Source: JABDKH01 sp963768565
Lineage (GTDB): Bacteria; Bacteroidota; Rhodothermia; Rhodothermales; JABDKH01
Assembly: GCA_963768565.1 (NCBI GenBank)
Contig: CAVYIO010000038.1
Location: 232,495 to 296,494 of the forward strand
Reading direction: 5' to 3'
DNA: 64,000 nucleotides
Shown here: one piece after another, positions 28,581-38,218 of the stretch
Numbering within the stretch: position 1 is the first letter of the stretch
Layout of the letters: the number at the start of each line of letters is the position of its first letter
Notes under the pieces: model-generated
The model's database searches: none
What the model saw: the letters and a program-made list of their open reading frames with translations, nothing else
What the model was told of the DNA's origin: nothing
Translations under genes and position numbers: made by a program

Positions 28581-30093
28581 CTACGTGAGGACAATTTCCT
28601 TTCGCAGGCGTGCCACGGGAACGCCGAGTTGCTCACGATATTTGGTTACTGTTCGGCGAGCAATGTTAAAGCCCTTCTCTTCGAGGAGGTCCGCAATCTT
28701 CTGGTCCGACAGCGGCTTCTGCTTGTCCTCCTCTGAGATGATTCCCTCAATGATCGCCTTCACTTCCTTGTTCGACACATCCTCACCGCTGTCCGTGCTC
28801 AACCCTTCGGAGAAGAAGTATTTCAACTCGAACACGCCGAACTCCGACTGAACGTACTTGCCGTTCACGACTCGACTCACCGTCGAGATATCCATTTCTA
28901 TCAGCTCGGCGATATCCTTGAGGATCATCGGCTTGAGGTTACCCTCCCCGAGTTTGAAAAAATTCTGCTGCAGTTCGACGATCGTCTGCATCACCTTGAT
29001 CATCGTCGCACGACGCTGGTTGATGGAGTTGATGAACCAGCGCGCGGACTCCAGCTTGCTCTTGAGGAAGTTCTTCGTTTCGCTATCGATGTCGCTGTTC
29101 TTGACGCCGCGCTTCTTTTCGGAGTTCAGCTTCTCCAGCATTTGCTGGTAGCCTTTTGAGATGCGCAGTTCCGGAGTGTTTCCGCTGTTCAACGAAATCA
29201 GAAACTCGTCCTCCATGTATCGGACGGTGAAGTCGGGCGTGATGTAATTCTGCGCGGCCGTGAACTCGCCTTCTCCCGGCTTTGGATTCAATCTCTGAAT
29301 GACGTCAAACGCCTCTTTCAACTGGGTATCCGTCAGGCGCAGCTTCTTCTTGATGGACTCAAAGTGCTTCATCGTGAAGTCCTTGTAGGACTTCTCGAGC
29401 ATTTCGATCGCTGCGTTCCGGCCCTGCGTCTCCGGCGGCATGGCGTGCAGCTGAACCAACAGGCATTCCTGCAGATTTCGCGATGCGATGCCGACCGGTT
29501 CAAGTGTTTGCACGAGCTTCAGCACTCTCTCCACGTCGGCTTCCTCTGCCATCACGCCGTAGTTGAAATACGAGGTCGTCGATGATAGAATCTGCCGATC
29601 TCCGCAGATAGCCGTCCTCATCGATGGAGCCAATGATCTGCTCTGCAATCAATTCGTCGCTCTCGTCAAGATCCAGATACGGGACTTGATTCTTGACATG
29701 CTCGGTAGTCGTCGTTTTCGACGGCATGGGCATCTCGCGATCGTCTTCCTCGTCCGACGCGTCGACCTGAGCCTTGTAGCCGTAGAGGTCCTCGCTGCTG
29801 TTGAGATAGTCCTCCCAGTCGAAGTCGTCCTCGGCCGCTTCAGCCTCGGCCTCCGCCTCTGCGGCGGCCTCCTCGGCTTCGTTGGTCGGCTCGTCGGGCT
29901 CGGTCTCCTGCTGCTCGTCGTTGGCTTCGAGTTCTTCCTCTTCCTCTCCTTCCTCCAGAAGCGGATTGATCTCGAGTTCGGTCTTGATTCGCTGCTCGAG
30001 CGCCAGCGTGGGAAGCTGGAGCAGCTTGATGTACTGAATCTGCTGCGGGGAAAGCTTTTGCTGCAGACTCTGTCTTTGCTGAAGATTAAGCAT
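28581..30093 (-). CDS. rpoN: RNA polymerase sigma-54 factor, frameshifted
   Basis: This is sigma-54, which directs RNA polymerase to -24/-12 promoters with enhancer-binding activators. The N-terminal frame from 30093 starts QQRQSLQQKLSPQQIQYIKL and contains a long acidic stretch. It runs to SIIDDLVF near 29570. The next frame continues NYGVMAEEADVERVLKLV, then the core-binding domain, and ends with the RpoN box ARRTVTKYREQ. Removing one A from the AAA at 29566-29568 (TTT on the coding strand) restores about 503 residues. The break sits in a homopolymer in an otherwise intact gene, so I read it as an insertion error. Its start is three bases past the DUF3109 gene. Confidence 0.92.
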
Positions 30094-30096
30094 CGA

Positions 30097-30690
30097 CTAT
30101 GGGATTCTTGGGGTGGTACTTAATACGCTTCGTCGTTCATCACAGGCTTCGGTGAGTGCGTCGAACCATTCCTCACCATACTTCCTGACGAGGGGTTCGC
30201 GGAGGAATTCTGTCAGATACGTGCCGGAATGATGGCCGGCCAATCGGCCCGGCTCACAAATGGCCGCCCACTCATAGTTTATCACTTCGTGCGTGCCGTA
30301 GTCTTCGATACGTATCGGGAACAGATGACATGAAATGGGCTTCGGGAAATCGGTGCGACCCTTGTCGAAGGCTTTCTGGATGGAACACTTCGCGACAGCG
30401 CCCTCGTATGTGACGAACACGCACTCCTCGCCTTCGAGACAGCGGGTGGAGTACTTCCCGTTTCCGCGCTCCTCCCAGCACCCTTCGGTGTCTATGACCT
30501 GCAGTGCTTCCGGGCTCAGATATTTGCGCGTGACGGGAATCACGGCCTCAAGCAGCTTGAGCTCCGATTCCTCCAGCGGCGCCCCTGAATCGCCCTGCAC
30601 ACAGCAAGCCCCCAGACAACCTCCAAGGTTGCAAAAGAACGAGTGCGTAGCAACTTCGTCCGACACCAGGATATCGTTCACCACAAACAT
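30097..30690 (-). CDS. DUF3109-family cysteine-rich protein
   Basis: This 197-residue protein has an N-terminal cysteine cluster (FFCNLGGCLGACC) and further cysteines in TEGCWEERGNG, RCLEGEECVFV and KCSIQKAF. FPKPISCHLFPIRI is typical of DUF3109. The family is common in Bacteroidota and may bind a metal, but its function is unknown. It is the first gene of an operon with rpoN three bases downstream. Confidence 0.85.
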   Translation of the reverse strand: MFVVNDILVSDEVATHSFFCNLGGCLGACCVQGDSGAPLEESELKLLEAVIPVTRKYLSPEALQVIDTEGCWEERGNGKYSTRCLEGEECVFVTYEGAVAKCSIQKAFDKGRTDFPKPISCHLFPIRIEDYGTHEVINYEWAAICEPGRLAGHHSGTYLTEFLREPLVRKYGEEWFDALTEACDERRSVLSTTPRIP

Positions 30691-30949
30691 AATGCCTTAA
30701 ACGTAGAACAGTCCATCTGGTTTGTCAACAAGGCGTTTTTCTTGACGTCGACGCGTCGTCAGGGAGCTGGCTGAGCACGGCGATTCCCCGCTGCCATGGA
30801 TAGACAACATCAGCCGCACCTAACCGCTTTATCGTCGCCCGCCTTGCTCCGGTTAAGTCGCGGTCTCCTGAAGGAACGCGCGGCCTTTTCCTTATCTTTC
30901 CGCTTCACTCCCACTCCCGTAATCGTCGGCCAGGACCAAACGCCCTTAC

Positions 30950-31990
30950 ATGATCAGCGAGAATGATCGGCCAGGCAATCTGATATCGTCCGCAGCGGCA
31001 GCAGATGAGGACTTCGACCGGTCGCTTCGGCCTACAAGTCTGGATGAGTTCGTCGGACAGGAACAGATTAAACGTAACCTGACGGTGTTCATCACGGCGG
31101 CCCGTCGACGGGGCGAGTCCCTGGATCACGTACTCCTTTCGGGCCCTCCCGGCCTTGGCAAAACGACGCTTGCGTATATCATCGCCTCGGAAATGGGCGC
31201 CGGTATCAAGTCGACAAGCGGTCCTGTCCTGGATAAACCGGCGAGCATCGCGGGCATTCTGACAAATCTGAGCGAGGGCGACGTTCTCTTCATCGACGAG
31301 ATCCACCGCCTCAGCCCCGTCGTTGAGGAGTACCTCTACGCGGCGATGGAGGACTATCAGATCGATATCGTCATTGACTCGGGCCCGAACGCCCGGAGCA
31401 TCAAGATCAGTCTGCCGCCGTTTACCCTTGTCGGGGCGACGACCCGCAAGGGCCTTCTGACCGCTCCCCTTCGAGCCAGGTTCGGCATCGACTTCCGGTA
31501 CGACTATTACACGGCGGATCTGCTGACACTGATAGTGCTACGGTCCGCCGGGATTCTCGGCGTTCAGATTTCGGAAGAGGGCGCCACCGAGATCGCCCGT
31601 CGCAGCCGTGGAACACCGCGTATCGCTAACCGCCTTCTCAGGCGTACGCGCGATTTTGCGGAGGTTGAGGGCGACGGAACAATCGATCTGTCGGTCGCAG
31701 ATCGTTCCCTGAATGCATTGAATGTGGATCGGAGCGGGCTCGACGAAATGGATGCGCGCATTCTGAGGGCGCTCATTGACAAGTATCGAGGAGGCCCTAC
31801 CGGGCTCAACACCATCGCGGTTGCAGTCGGCGAGGAAGCTGGAACGCTCGAAGAAGTGTACGAGCCGTACTTGATACAGGAGGGTTTCCTTGAGCGCACT
31901 CCGCGGGGTCGGGTCGCTACGCCGCAGGCCTACAAACATCTCGGGCTGAGAGTGCCCACCAAGGACGCGGGCCTGTTCACCGATCTTTGA
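30950..31990 (+). CDS. ruvB: Holliday junction branch migration ATPase RuvB
   Basis: This is the hexameric AAA+ motor that drives branch migration with RuvA. The protein has 346 residues: Walker A GPPGLGKT (65-72), Walker B LFIDEIHRLS (Asp116-Glu117), VGATTRKGLLTAPLRARFG (sensor region) and a C-terminal winged helix (GLNTIAVAVGEEAGTLEEVY, FLERTPRGRVAT). The length is standard. It stands alone, with no ruvA or ruvC beside it. Confidence 0.97.
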   Translation: MISENDRPGNLISSAAAADEDFDRSLRPTSLDEFVGQEQIKRNLTVFITAARRRGESLDHVLLSGPPGLGKTTLAYIIASEMGAGIKSTSGPVLDKPASIAGILTNLSEGDVLFIDEIHRLSPVVEEYLYAAMEDYQIDIVIDSGPNARSIKISLPPFTLVGATTRKGLLTAPLRARFGIDFRYDYYTADLLTLIVLRSAGILGVQISEEGATEIARRSRGTPRIANRLLRRTRDFAEVEGDGTIDLSVADRSLNALNVDRSGLDEMDARILRALIDKYRGGPTGLNTIAVAVGEEAGTLEEVYEPYLIQEGFLERTPRGRVATPQAYKHLGLRVPTKDAGLFTDL

Positions 31991-32115
31991 GGGATTCACC
32001 TACGTCGTGCAGGCGGAATCACCTGAACGCTTCGGGTTGTGTCGCTTGAACGCCTTTCATAGTTTTCCGGCGACGTCTGTCAACCTGTTCAACAATCAGC
32101 CATCAGTGAATCCAC

Positions 32116-32469
32116 ATGCCGTACGTTGTTGCCGAACCGTGTATTAATTGCAAGCACACGGATTGCGTGGAGGTCTGCCCGGTAGACTGCTTCTACGAGG
32201 GACCCAATTTTCTCGTGATTCACGCGGACGAGTGCATTGACTGCAACGCCTGCGTCCCGGTGTGTCCGGTAGAGGCCATCTTTGCCGACGACGAACTTCC
32301 CGAGGAATGGCAGCACTACGCCGAATGGAACACCTACCTGGCCGAACAATGGAAGGATCTGGGTCACAACGTGACCGAGAAGAAGGACGCGCTGCCCGAT
32401 GCAGAAGAGTGGAAGACTAAGGAGAAGACCGAGCAGGATATCCTCACGTACGAAACCGGCGACAGCTGA
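32116..32469 (+). CDS. fdxA: 7Fe-type ferredoxin FdxA
   Basis: This two-cluster ferredoxin has 117 residues. Cysteines 9, 12 and 17 precede C21-Pro, with Cys25 beyond, and a second set is C40-x2-C43-x2-C46-x3-C50-Pro (CIDCNACVPVCP). The C9-x7-C17-x3-C21 spacing and the long acidic C-terminal tail match FdxA proteins with one [3Fe-4S] and one [4Fe-4S] cluster. It is a cytoplasmic electron carrier; partners cannot be told. It is convergent with ahcY. Confidence 0.9.
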   Translation: MPYVVAEPCINCKHTDCVEVCPVDCFYEGPNFLVIHADECIDCNACVPVCPVEAIFADDELPEEWQHYAEWNTYLAEQWKDLGHNVTEKKDALPDAEEWKTKEKTEQDILTYETGDS

Positions 32470-32520
32470 GCCGCTACCATTTCTGATTATCAGTCGCCCC
32501 GGGTGTCATACGGACCCGGC

Positions 32521-32560
32521 GAAAAGAAAAGCCGCACCCCGTTCTGCCGAGGTGCGGCTT
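32521..32560 (-). terminator. Rho-independent terminator of ahcY
   Basis: Ten-base arms AAGCCGCACC (32529-32538) and GGTGCGGCTT (32551-32560) form a GC-rich stem with a 12-base loop. On the minus strand it is followed by TTTTCTTTTC, so it suits ahcY, which ends at 32587. The stem lies between convergent genes and may also stop fdxA transcripts. Confidence 0.85.
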
Positions 32561-32586
32561 CGTCTATAAGCGGAATGCGCTGAGAA

Positions 32587-33864
32587 TCAGGTGCCGGCCG
32601 AGTAGTCGGTCGCGTAGGCTTCCTGTTCGCTGGTAAGCGTGTCAATCGAGAGCCCCATGGTCTCGAGCTTGATGCCCGCGATTTCCTGATCCAACTCAGG
32701 CGGCATGTCGATAATTCGCGGCTCCAGCGACTCACCACCCTTGTGCATGCGCACGAGGTTGAGATGGGCCATAAACTGATTCGCGAAACTCATGTCCATT
32801 ACTTCGGACGGATGACCTTCAGCTGCAGCCAGGTTGACGAGGCGTCCGTCTGCGAGCACGAAGATTCGCTTGCCATTCTCGAGCGTGTACTCTCGACAAT
32901 CGTCGCGCACAATGCGAGTGTCGGACGACAGTTCGGCGAGTTCCTGGAGGTTGAGCTCGACGTCGTAGTGGCCGGTGTTCGACACGATCGCTCCATCGCG
33001 CATGCGCACGAAGTGATCCCCACGTATCACGTCCTTCATTCCGGTTGCCGTCACGTAGATGTCGCCGACTTCGGCGGCCTCATCCATCGCCATGACGCGG
33101 AAGCCTTCAAGCGTTGCCTTGAGGGCGGCAGTAGCTTTCACTTCAGTGACGATCACGTTAGCGCCCATTCCCTTCGCCCGCATGGCAACACCGCGTCCAC
33201 AATGGCCGTATCCGGCGACGACGAAGTTTTTCCCTGCGATCAGGACGGACGTAGCACGCAGAATGCCGTCTATCGTGCTCTGACCGGTGCCGTACACGTT
33301 GTCGAAATCCCACTTCGTCTCGGCGTCGTTCACCGCGAACACGGGATATAGAAGCTTGCCATCATCGGCCATCGCACGGAGCCGGTGCACGCCCGTGGTC
33401 GTCTCCTCGCTTCCGCCGACAATGTGCTCGGCCATCTCCGGGTGGTTCTTGTGAACCGTGAAGATCAGATCGGCCCCGTCGTCGAGCGTCAGGTGTGGAG
33501 GCTTGTCGATGGTGCGCTCGATGCTCCAGTAGAACTCTTCCACAGACTGGCCATACCACGCATAGATCTCAATGCCGTTCTTGGCCAGCGCGGCGGCCAC
33601 TTCATCGTTCGTGCTGAGGGGGTTACAACCGCTCCACGATACTTCCGCCCCACATTCCCTGAACGTCTCTATCAGAACAGCGGTCTCTTTGGTCACGTGA
33701 AGACATCCCGCGATCTTGTATCCCTCAAATGGTTTCTGGTCGCGAAACTCGTCGCGGAGACGAAGCAGAACGGGCATTCTGCTTTCTGCCCATTCGATCT
33801 TGCGCCTGCCTGCATCGGCCAGCGAAAGGTCCTTGACCTTGTATGCACCTTCCTGATAATCCAT
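32587..33864 (-). CDS. ahcY: Adenosylhomocysteinase
   Basis: This NAD-dependent enzyme reversibly splits S-adenosylhomocysteine into adenosine and homocysteine and so clears the product of SAM-dependent methylation. The protein has 425 residues, the short bacterial/archaeal form without the extra loop of longer homologues. It shows GCLHVTKETAVLIETF, the NAD-binding FVVAGYGHCGRGVAMRA, DGAIVSNTGHYDVELN, and EGHPSEVMDMSFANQF near the C-terminus. No SAH riboswitch was recognised in the short leader. metK is about 5 kb away on the same strand. Confidence 0.95.
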   Translation of the reverse strand: MDYQEGAYKVKDLSLADAGRRKIEWAESRMPVLLRLRDEFRDQKPFEGYKIAGCLHVTKETAVLIETFRECGAEVSWSGCNPLSTNDEVAAALAKNGIEIYAWYGQSVEEFYWSIERTIDKPPHLTLDDGADLIFTVHKNHPEMAEHIVGGSEETTTGVHRLRAMADDGKLLYPVFAVNDAETKWDFDNVYGTGQSTIDGILRATSVLIAGKNFVVAGYGHCGRGVAMRAKGMGANVIVTEVKATAALKATLEGFRVMAMDEAAEVGDIYVTATGMKDVIRGDHFVRMRDGAIVSNTGHYDVELNLQELAELSSDTRIVRDDCREYTLENGKRIFVLADGRLVNLAAAEGHPSEVMDMSFANQFMAHLNLVRMHKGGESLEPRIIDMPPELDQEIAGIKLETMGLSIDTLTSEQEAYATDYSAGT

Positions 33865-33981
33865 TTTTCACCTGATTCTGAAGTTTGAGACCGGCGACTC
33901 CAACGGCCGCCGCGAGACGCGGGTTTTGCGTTCCCCGAATTTTCACCACTCGCGAATCCCGTGCAACCGGCCCAGCCGGAC

Positions 33982-36900
33982 CTAGTGCGCGAGGATCATT
34001 CGCTCGACTTTCCTTGTGCCCTCGACGTCCATCGTGAGGAAGTACACACCACTGGGCAGTGTTGATCCATCGAATGTAAGGGTGTACGTCCCGGATAGGT
34101 GAACACGATTCGTCAGTAGCGCCACCAGCTGCCCCAGCACATTGTATACGTCGATTCGGACGACCGATTGGCTCGGAACGGTGTAATTGATGGTTGTAGT
34201 GGTTGCAAAGGGATCCGGGAAATTGGCGTTCAGTGTGAGCTCTGTCGGGACGTCAATTTCGGCGTCCACAGAAGACGCCTGGATCGCGGCGGACGCTATG
34301 CTCCATCGCTCCGTGGAGTCCCACGCCCGGTCAGCTCCGTAGTCGAATCGCAGTCTTATCTCCTTGCCTCCGTACGCGGACAGATCAAAGAGAGTCGTTA
34401 CAGTGCCACCGGAGTTCCCTGAGAACACATCCTGGCCGTTCATCGGATGATTCGCCGATGCATAACGAGCCGGATAGTTGTCCACGGGCGATAGGAGCGA
34501 CCACGTCTTGCCGTCGTCTGCACTGAAACTGAGATTGCCGCCCAGACCGTCGCCCAGCACAAAGCTATGCTGCAGTGCAAGCCAGATGTCGGCGGCGTTC
34601 ACAGGCAGCGTCGAAGGCGGCAGCACGAGGCTGGAAACGGCCGACTGGTCTTCACTCGATCTGGTGATCCACTGGCTTCCCTCACGGACCCACTGTCCCG
34701 TAGACGCCACGTCGACCAGCACGTTGACCGTACGGACCGTGCGGTACTCAATGACAAGAGGTTGCCCCTGCGCACCCCGATACGTCGTCTCGTTTCCGTC
34801 AAAGTCGGTGACCCGGAAGGTGTACTCGAATCGATCACCCGCGCCGAGCGACGGCTCCGACGGAATGGAGCCGGCAAAGCGTGTCAGGTCCGTAAACGAC
34901 ATCGCCAGCGGAAAAACACCGGTCACGCCGCCTTCTCCCCCGATGGAATAATCGACAAACACGGATGCGACACCTGTATCGTCGGTCACGTTCAGTACGA
35001 ACCCGGGCAACGGTTGCCCGACGGGCTGCACATTCAGGTCCGGCGGAGATGAAACGACTGCCGGGGGTGTGGTGTCGACCGGCCTGTCGGTAGAAATGGA
35101 GATGTCGTCGATGTACCATCCGGCATACGCGATCGACTGCTCGATATTCTCCGAGTCCGTACCGACGTCGAAACGAACGCGCACATCTTGTTGCGTCGGA
35201 AGTGGCACGACTGCGCGCCGCCAGCCGAAGCTGTATGCGCCGAAGGCGTTCTGGCCGCCCATCGGATTGGAAGCACCCGGATCTATAAACCACGGATAGC
35301 CTTCCTCAGGCTGGGCAACGATCCAACTCGCACCGCCATTCGTCGAGACCTTGACATTGCCGCCGTCCCAGAACGTGCCCTGCACAAGCCGACCGGGCTC
35401 CGCTTCACCGCGGTACTCGAAATCGTACCAGTGCCAGAAGATCAGATATGCGGACCCCAGGCCGTCCAGGTTGATCGACGGCAGTTCAAGACTGGCTACG
35501 GGTCCATCGTCGGGATATGAACCGCTCAGGTTCGTACCCCAGAGTCGGTCACCCGAATGTGCAATCTCGAGTGCGAAATCAGGCGTTCCGTACTCCCATG
35601 CACCCGTGGCGCCGAAGCTGCCGTCGGTGACTTCGAGGTCCCACTGCTGAAGGAGGCCTGAGAAGACGACAGGGAACTGATGCTGTCCGCTTGCCGGGTC
35701 GGCGGCCGTATTCCCGGCTGCCGCGGCATCCGTGGCGTTCAGCGCGTAGCGGACGATCGAGCCCGGTTGCAATGCCGACGGATCCGTCGTGAAGTATCCG
35801 CGATAATCCGTTCCATCGTACGCAAGACCGAACGATCCGCTCTCGTACACTGTGCCACCGCCATCCTCGATCGCGAACTCCACCCAGACAGTGTCGACGC
35901 CGAGGTTATCGTCCACCGACGCCACTACCTGTGGAGGCCAGAGGGCAGCCGACGCGAGAGCAAGTGGAACGTGCGAGATGGTCGGCGCCTCAAAATCGGG
36001 TCCGACGTCGAACGAAAAGAACGCATTGATATCGCCGGGGAGCCGCGTGTGCGTGTTGGCTTCGTCCACCGCTTCGATGTAATACTCGACGGTCGAGGGC
36101 TCACTCGGCAGCGAAAGCTGCGTCCCGAATACCGCGCCCGATTCCAGGACGACAGGCTGGTCGACGAAGTCGCCGGAGCCTGCGACGCGATGGGAAAGCG
36201 TAACACTCTGAATGGGAGAATTCCCCTGGAAGGCTTCGACCTCGACACGAACCGAACCGCCCAGTTGCTCAGACGCCGGCAACGGATGATGCGAAACGAT
36301 CGGACCGACAACTCCAAGGTATCCGCGATCCGAAAGCCGCCCGATTATGCTGGCCGTGTGGACACCGCCGAAGAGATCCCGATCGGCCTGAACGACAGCC
36401 TCGGCCGCATCGACGAACGTGACCGGATGAGACAAGTACGAGTGTGATTGAAGCAGTAATCGATCGACGACCGACTTGCCGACGTCTGTGTAGATTTCCA
36501 TCAGGGCCGTCGCCCACAGCAGGCCGTCGGTGTAGATATTGCAGCCGTCACCGTTCGAATCGCCGGCGTCCTCACACGTGGTCGCGGCTGGATACACGCC
36601 GGCGCGGGTCACGGATCGTCCCGGCCATATCTGGCCATCTCCGCTGTCCCATCTGAAGACATTTTCCCAGTCATCTCTTTTGCCCACAGACGTTTCTGCG
36701 AGCAATCGCAAGTAAGAGGTCGCCCAGAAATCCGACCAACCCTCGTGCAGGGCCTGCCCCTCGCTACTGGCATTCAGTCCGGGGGCGCCGGCTTCGAGCA
36801 ACGAGTGCGCATATTCGTGCCACAGGACTCCCGCGTCTTCAGCATCATCAACGCCGCCGATCCCGAATTCGACGATGTTGCGGGACGGCGTGTAGAACGA

Positions 36901-38082
36901 GTTGTCCGACGCAAACGCTCGCGGATTCACCGTCAGGGGCGAATTCTGCCGGTCGAAAAAGCCGATGGACTGAACATACCGCTGGCTCTTGTCGAGATGG
37001 TAGTAGGCATTCACCGCCTCAAAATGATCTTCCCCCCGGGTGAAGGTGAAGTCCGTCGAAGACGCGATCGCTGGAGGCTCATAGGGAGGGGCCAGTGAAC
37101 CGCCACCCGTAATCTTGACGTGTGGTCCCTCCAGTCGATAATTGCTGTCGTTTCCCAGAGAAATCTCGAGCAGGTCAACCAGAATCCGCTCATCGTTGAG
37201 TTCGGTGAGGTCGGAGTCCGAGCTGTCAATGAACGGCGGCCCGTACGGAGCGCCGGACGAAGTGAGCGGGTCGGGATCAAACACGTAGCCGCTCCCCGTG
37301 GCAGTGGCGACCGTCTCGTGCTTCTCGATGGTGGGCCGCGCGTATGAACCGTGTTTAACTCCCTCGATGCGATGGAAGGCCTGGTCAAGAAGTTGTACGA
37401 CGTCACCCGAGCGAGCATCGACCAGGACTTCCCACTCGCCGGGTGTGTGGTCGGGCCACAGGATCAACCGCCACACAAGGCGGGGCGGGTCCGACGGAAA
37501 AACCTGCAGGTCGGCCTCCGACGTGCTCGCGGCTCCGTCGACCAGGGTCGAGCGAGCGATGCTCTTAGCCCGCTCTGCCGACAGGGCCGGGTTCGTATTG
37601 ATCTTCCGAGAGTCCATTCCAGGCGCAATGCCGTTCAAGATCATCGTCGGCTCAAGACTGACGTCGAGGCTCACGTTCACGAACCGTCGGTAGACGGGCA
37701 GGCCGGCAACGTACTGCCGCATCAGAACGTGGTGACTGACGTCCGTGGATCGCGTGGACTCGACGCGCAAGTCGGTGTCGCTACCGAACCCGAACTCACG
37801 AGCATACTGCGTGAGGGCGGACCGGGCCGCTGCCTCCGGAGTGTCGGCGGATTCGCCAATGACCTGGGCGCGATACACCGCCCGCGTCACACCTGCAGCG
37901 GGGTCTATTCGTCTGTTACCCTGGCGCAGGGTACGAACGTCGGAGGTCGCGTCAGTCCGCCGGGCCACATGACGCACGGTCTCCTTGAAGATCTCGGGCG
38001 TACTCACTGCTTGCTGCTGCGCGGCTGCCAACTGCGGCAATGCAAAACCACAAACCGCCAGAAGGACAAGGACTTGCTTCAT
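33982..38082 (-). CDS. M36-like secreted metalloprotease with T9SS sorting domain
   Basis: This is a large secreted zinc protease of 1366 residues. It has a signal peptide (about 1-21) and an FTP/PepSY-type propeptide region (about 60-240; ending GEWEVLVDARSGDVV). The catalytic gluzincin domain has the zinc motif HEYAH at 422-426 and the third ligand block HEGWSDFWA (Glu447), as in fungalysin (M36) proteases. Several beta-sandwich/immunoglobulin-like segments follow, and a Por-type C-terminal sorting domain (NANFPDPFATTTTINYTVPS, VYNVLGQLVALL, LPSGVYFLTMD). It is expected to be exported by type IX secretion and processed at the surface. Confidence 0.9.
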   Translation of the reverse strand: MKQVLVLLAVCGFALPQLAAAQQQAVSTPEIFKETVRHVARRTDATSDVRTLRQGNRRIDPAAGVTRAVYRAQVIGESADTPEAAARSALTQYAREFGFGSDTDLRVESTRSTDVSHHVLMRQYVAGLPVYRRFVNVSLDVSLEPTMILNGIAPGMDSRKINTNPALSAERAKSIARSTLVDGAASTSEADLQVFPSDPPRLVWRLILWPDHTPGEWEVLVDARSGDVVQLLDQAFHRIEGVKHGSYARPTIEKHETVATATGSGYVFDPDPLTSSGAPYGPPFIDSSDSDLTELNDERILVDLLEISLGNDSNYRLEGPHVKITGGGSLAPPYEPPAIASSTDFTFTRGEDHFEAVNAYYHLDKSQRYVQSIGFFDRQNSPLTVNPRAFASDNSFYTPSRNIVEFGIGGVDDAEDAGVLWHEYAHSLLEAGAPGLNASSEGQALHEGWSDFWATSYLRLLAETSVGKRDDWENVFRWDSGDGQIWPGRSVTRAGVYPAATTCEDAGDSNGDGCNIYTDGLLWATALMEIYTDVGKSVVDRLLLQSHSYLSHPVTFVDAAEAVVQADRDLFGGVHTASIIGRLSDRGYLGVVGPIVSHHPLPASEQLGGSVRVEVEAFQGNSPIQSVTLSHRVAGSGDFVDQPVVLESGAVFGTQLSLPSEPSTVEYYIEAVDEANTHTRLPGDINAFFSFDVGPDFEAPTISHVPLALASAALWPPQVVASVDDNLGVDTVWVEFAIEDGGGTVYESGSFGLAYDGTDYRGYFTTDPSALQPGSIVRYALNATDAAAAGNTAADPASGQHQFPVVFSGLLQQWDLEVTDGSFGATGAWEYGTPDFALEIAHSGDRLWGTNLSGSYPDDGPVASLELPSINLDGLGSAYLIFWHWYDFEYRGEAEPGRLVQGTFWDGGNVKVSTNGGASWIVAQPEEGYPWFIDPGASNPMGGQNAFGAYSFGWRRAVVPLPTQQDVRVRFDVGTDSENIEQSIAYAGWYIDDISISTDRPVDTTPPAVVSSPPDLNVQPVGQPLPGFVLNVTDDTGVASVFVDYSIGGEGGVTGVFPLAMSFTDLTRFAGSIPSEPSLGAGDRFEYTFRVTDFDGNETTYRGAQGQPLVIEYRTVRTVNVLVDVASTGQWVREGSQWITRSSEDQSAVSSLVLPPSTLPVNAADIWLALQHSFVLGDGLGGNLSFSADDGKTWSLLSPVDNYPARYASANHPMNGQDVFSGNSGGTVTTLFDLSAYGGKEIRLRFDYGADRAWDSTERWSIASAAIQASSVDAEIDVPTELTLNANFPDPFATTTTINYTVPSQSVVRIDVYNVLGQLVALLTNRVHLSGTYTLTFDGSTLPSGVYFLTMDVEGTRKVERMILAH

Positions 38083-38218
38083 CGAGGTGCCGGGCGCGTG
38101 TAGCGTGCGCTTGAAATCCGTTTCTATGTCACGTCGGGACGTCGGGTTTGCTCCCGTCGCGCGAGGCCGTGAGTGACGACCTCAGGTATCGACTACTCCC
38201 CGCCCAACTATATCACGA

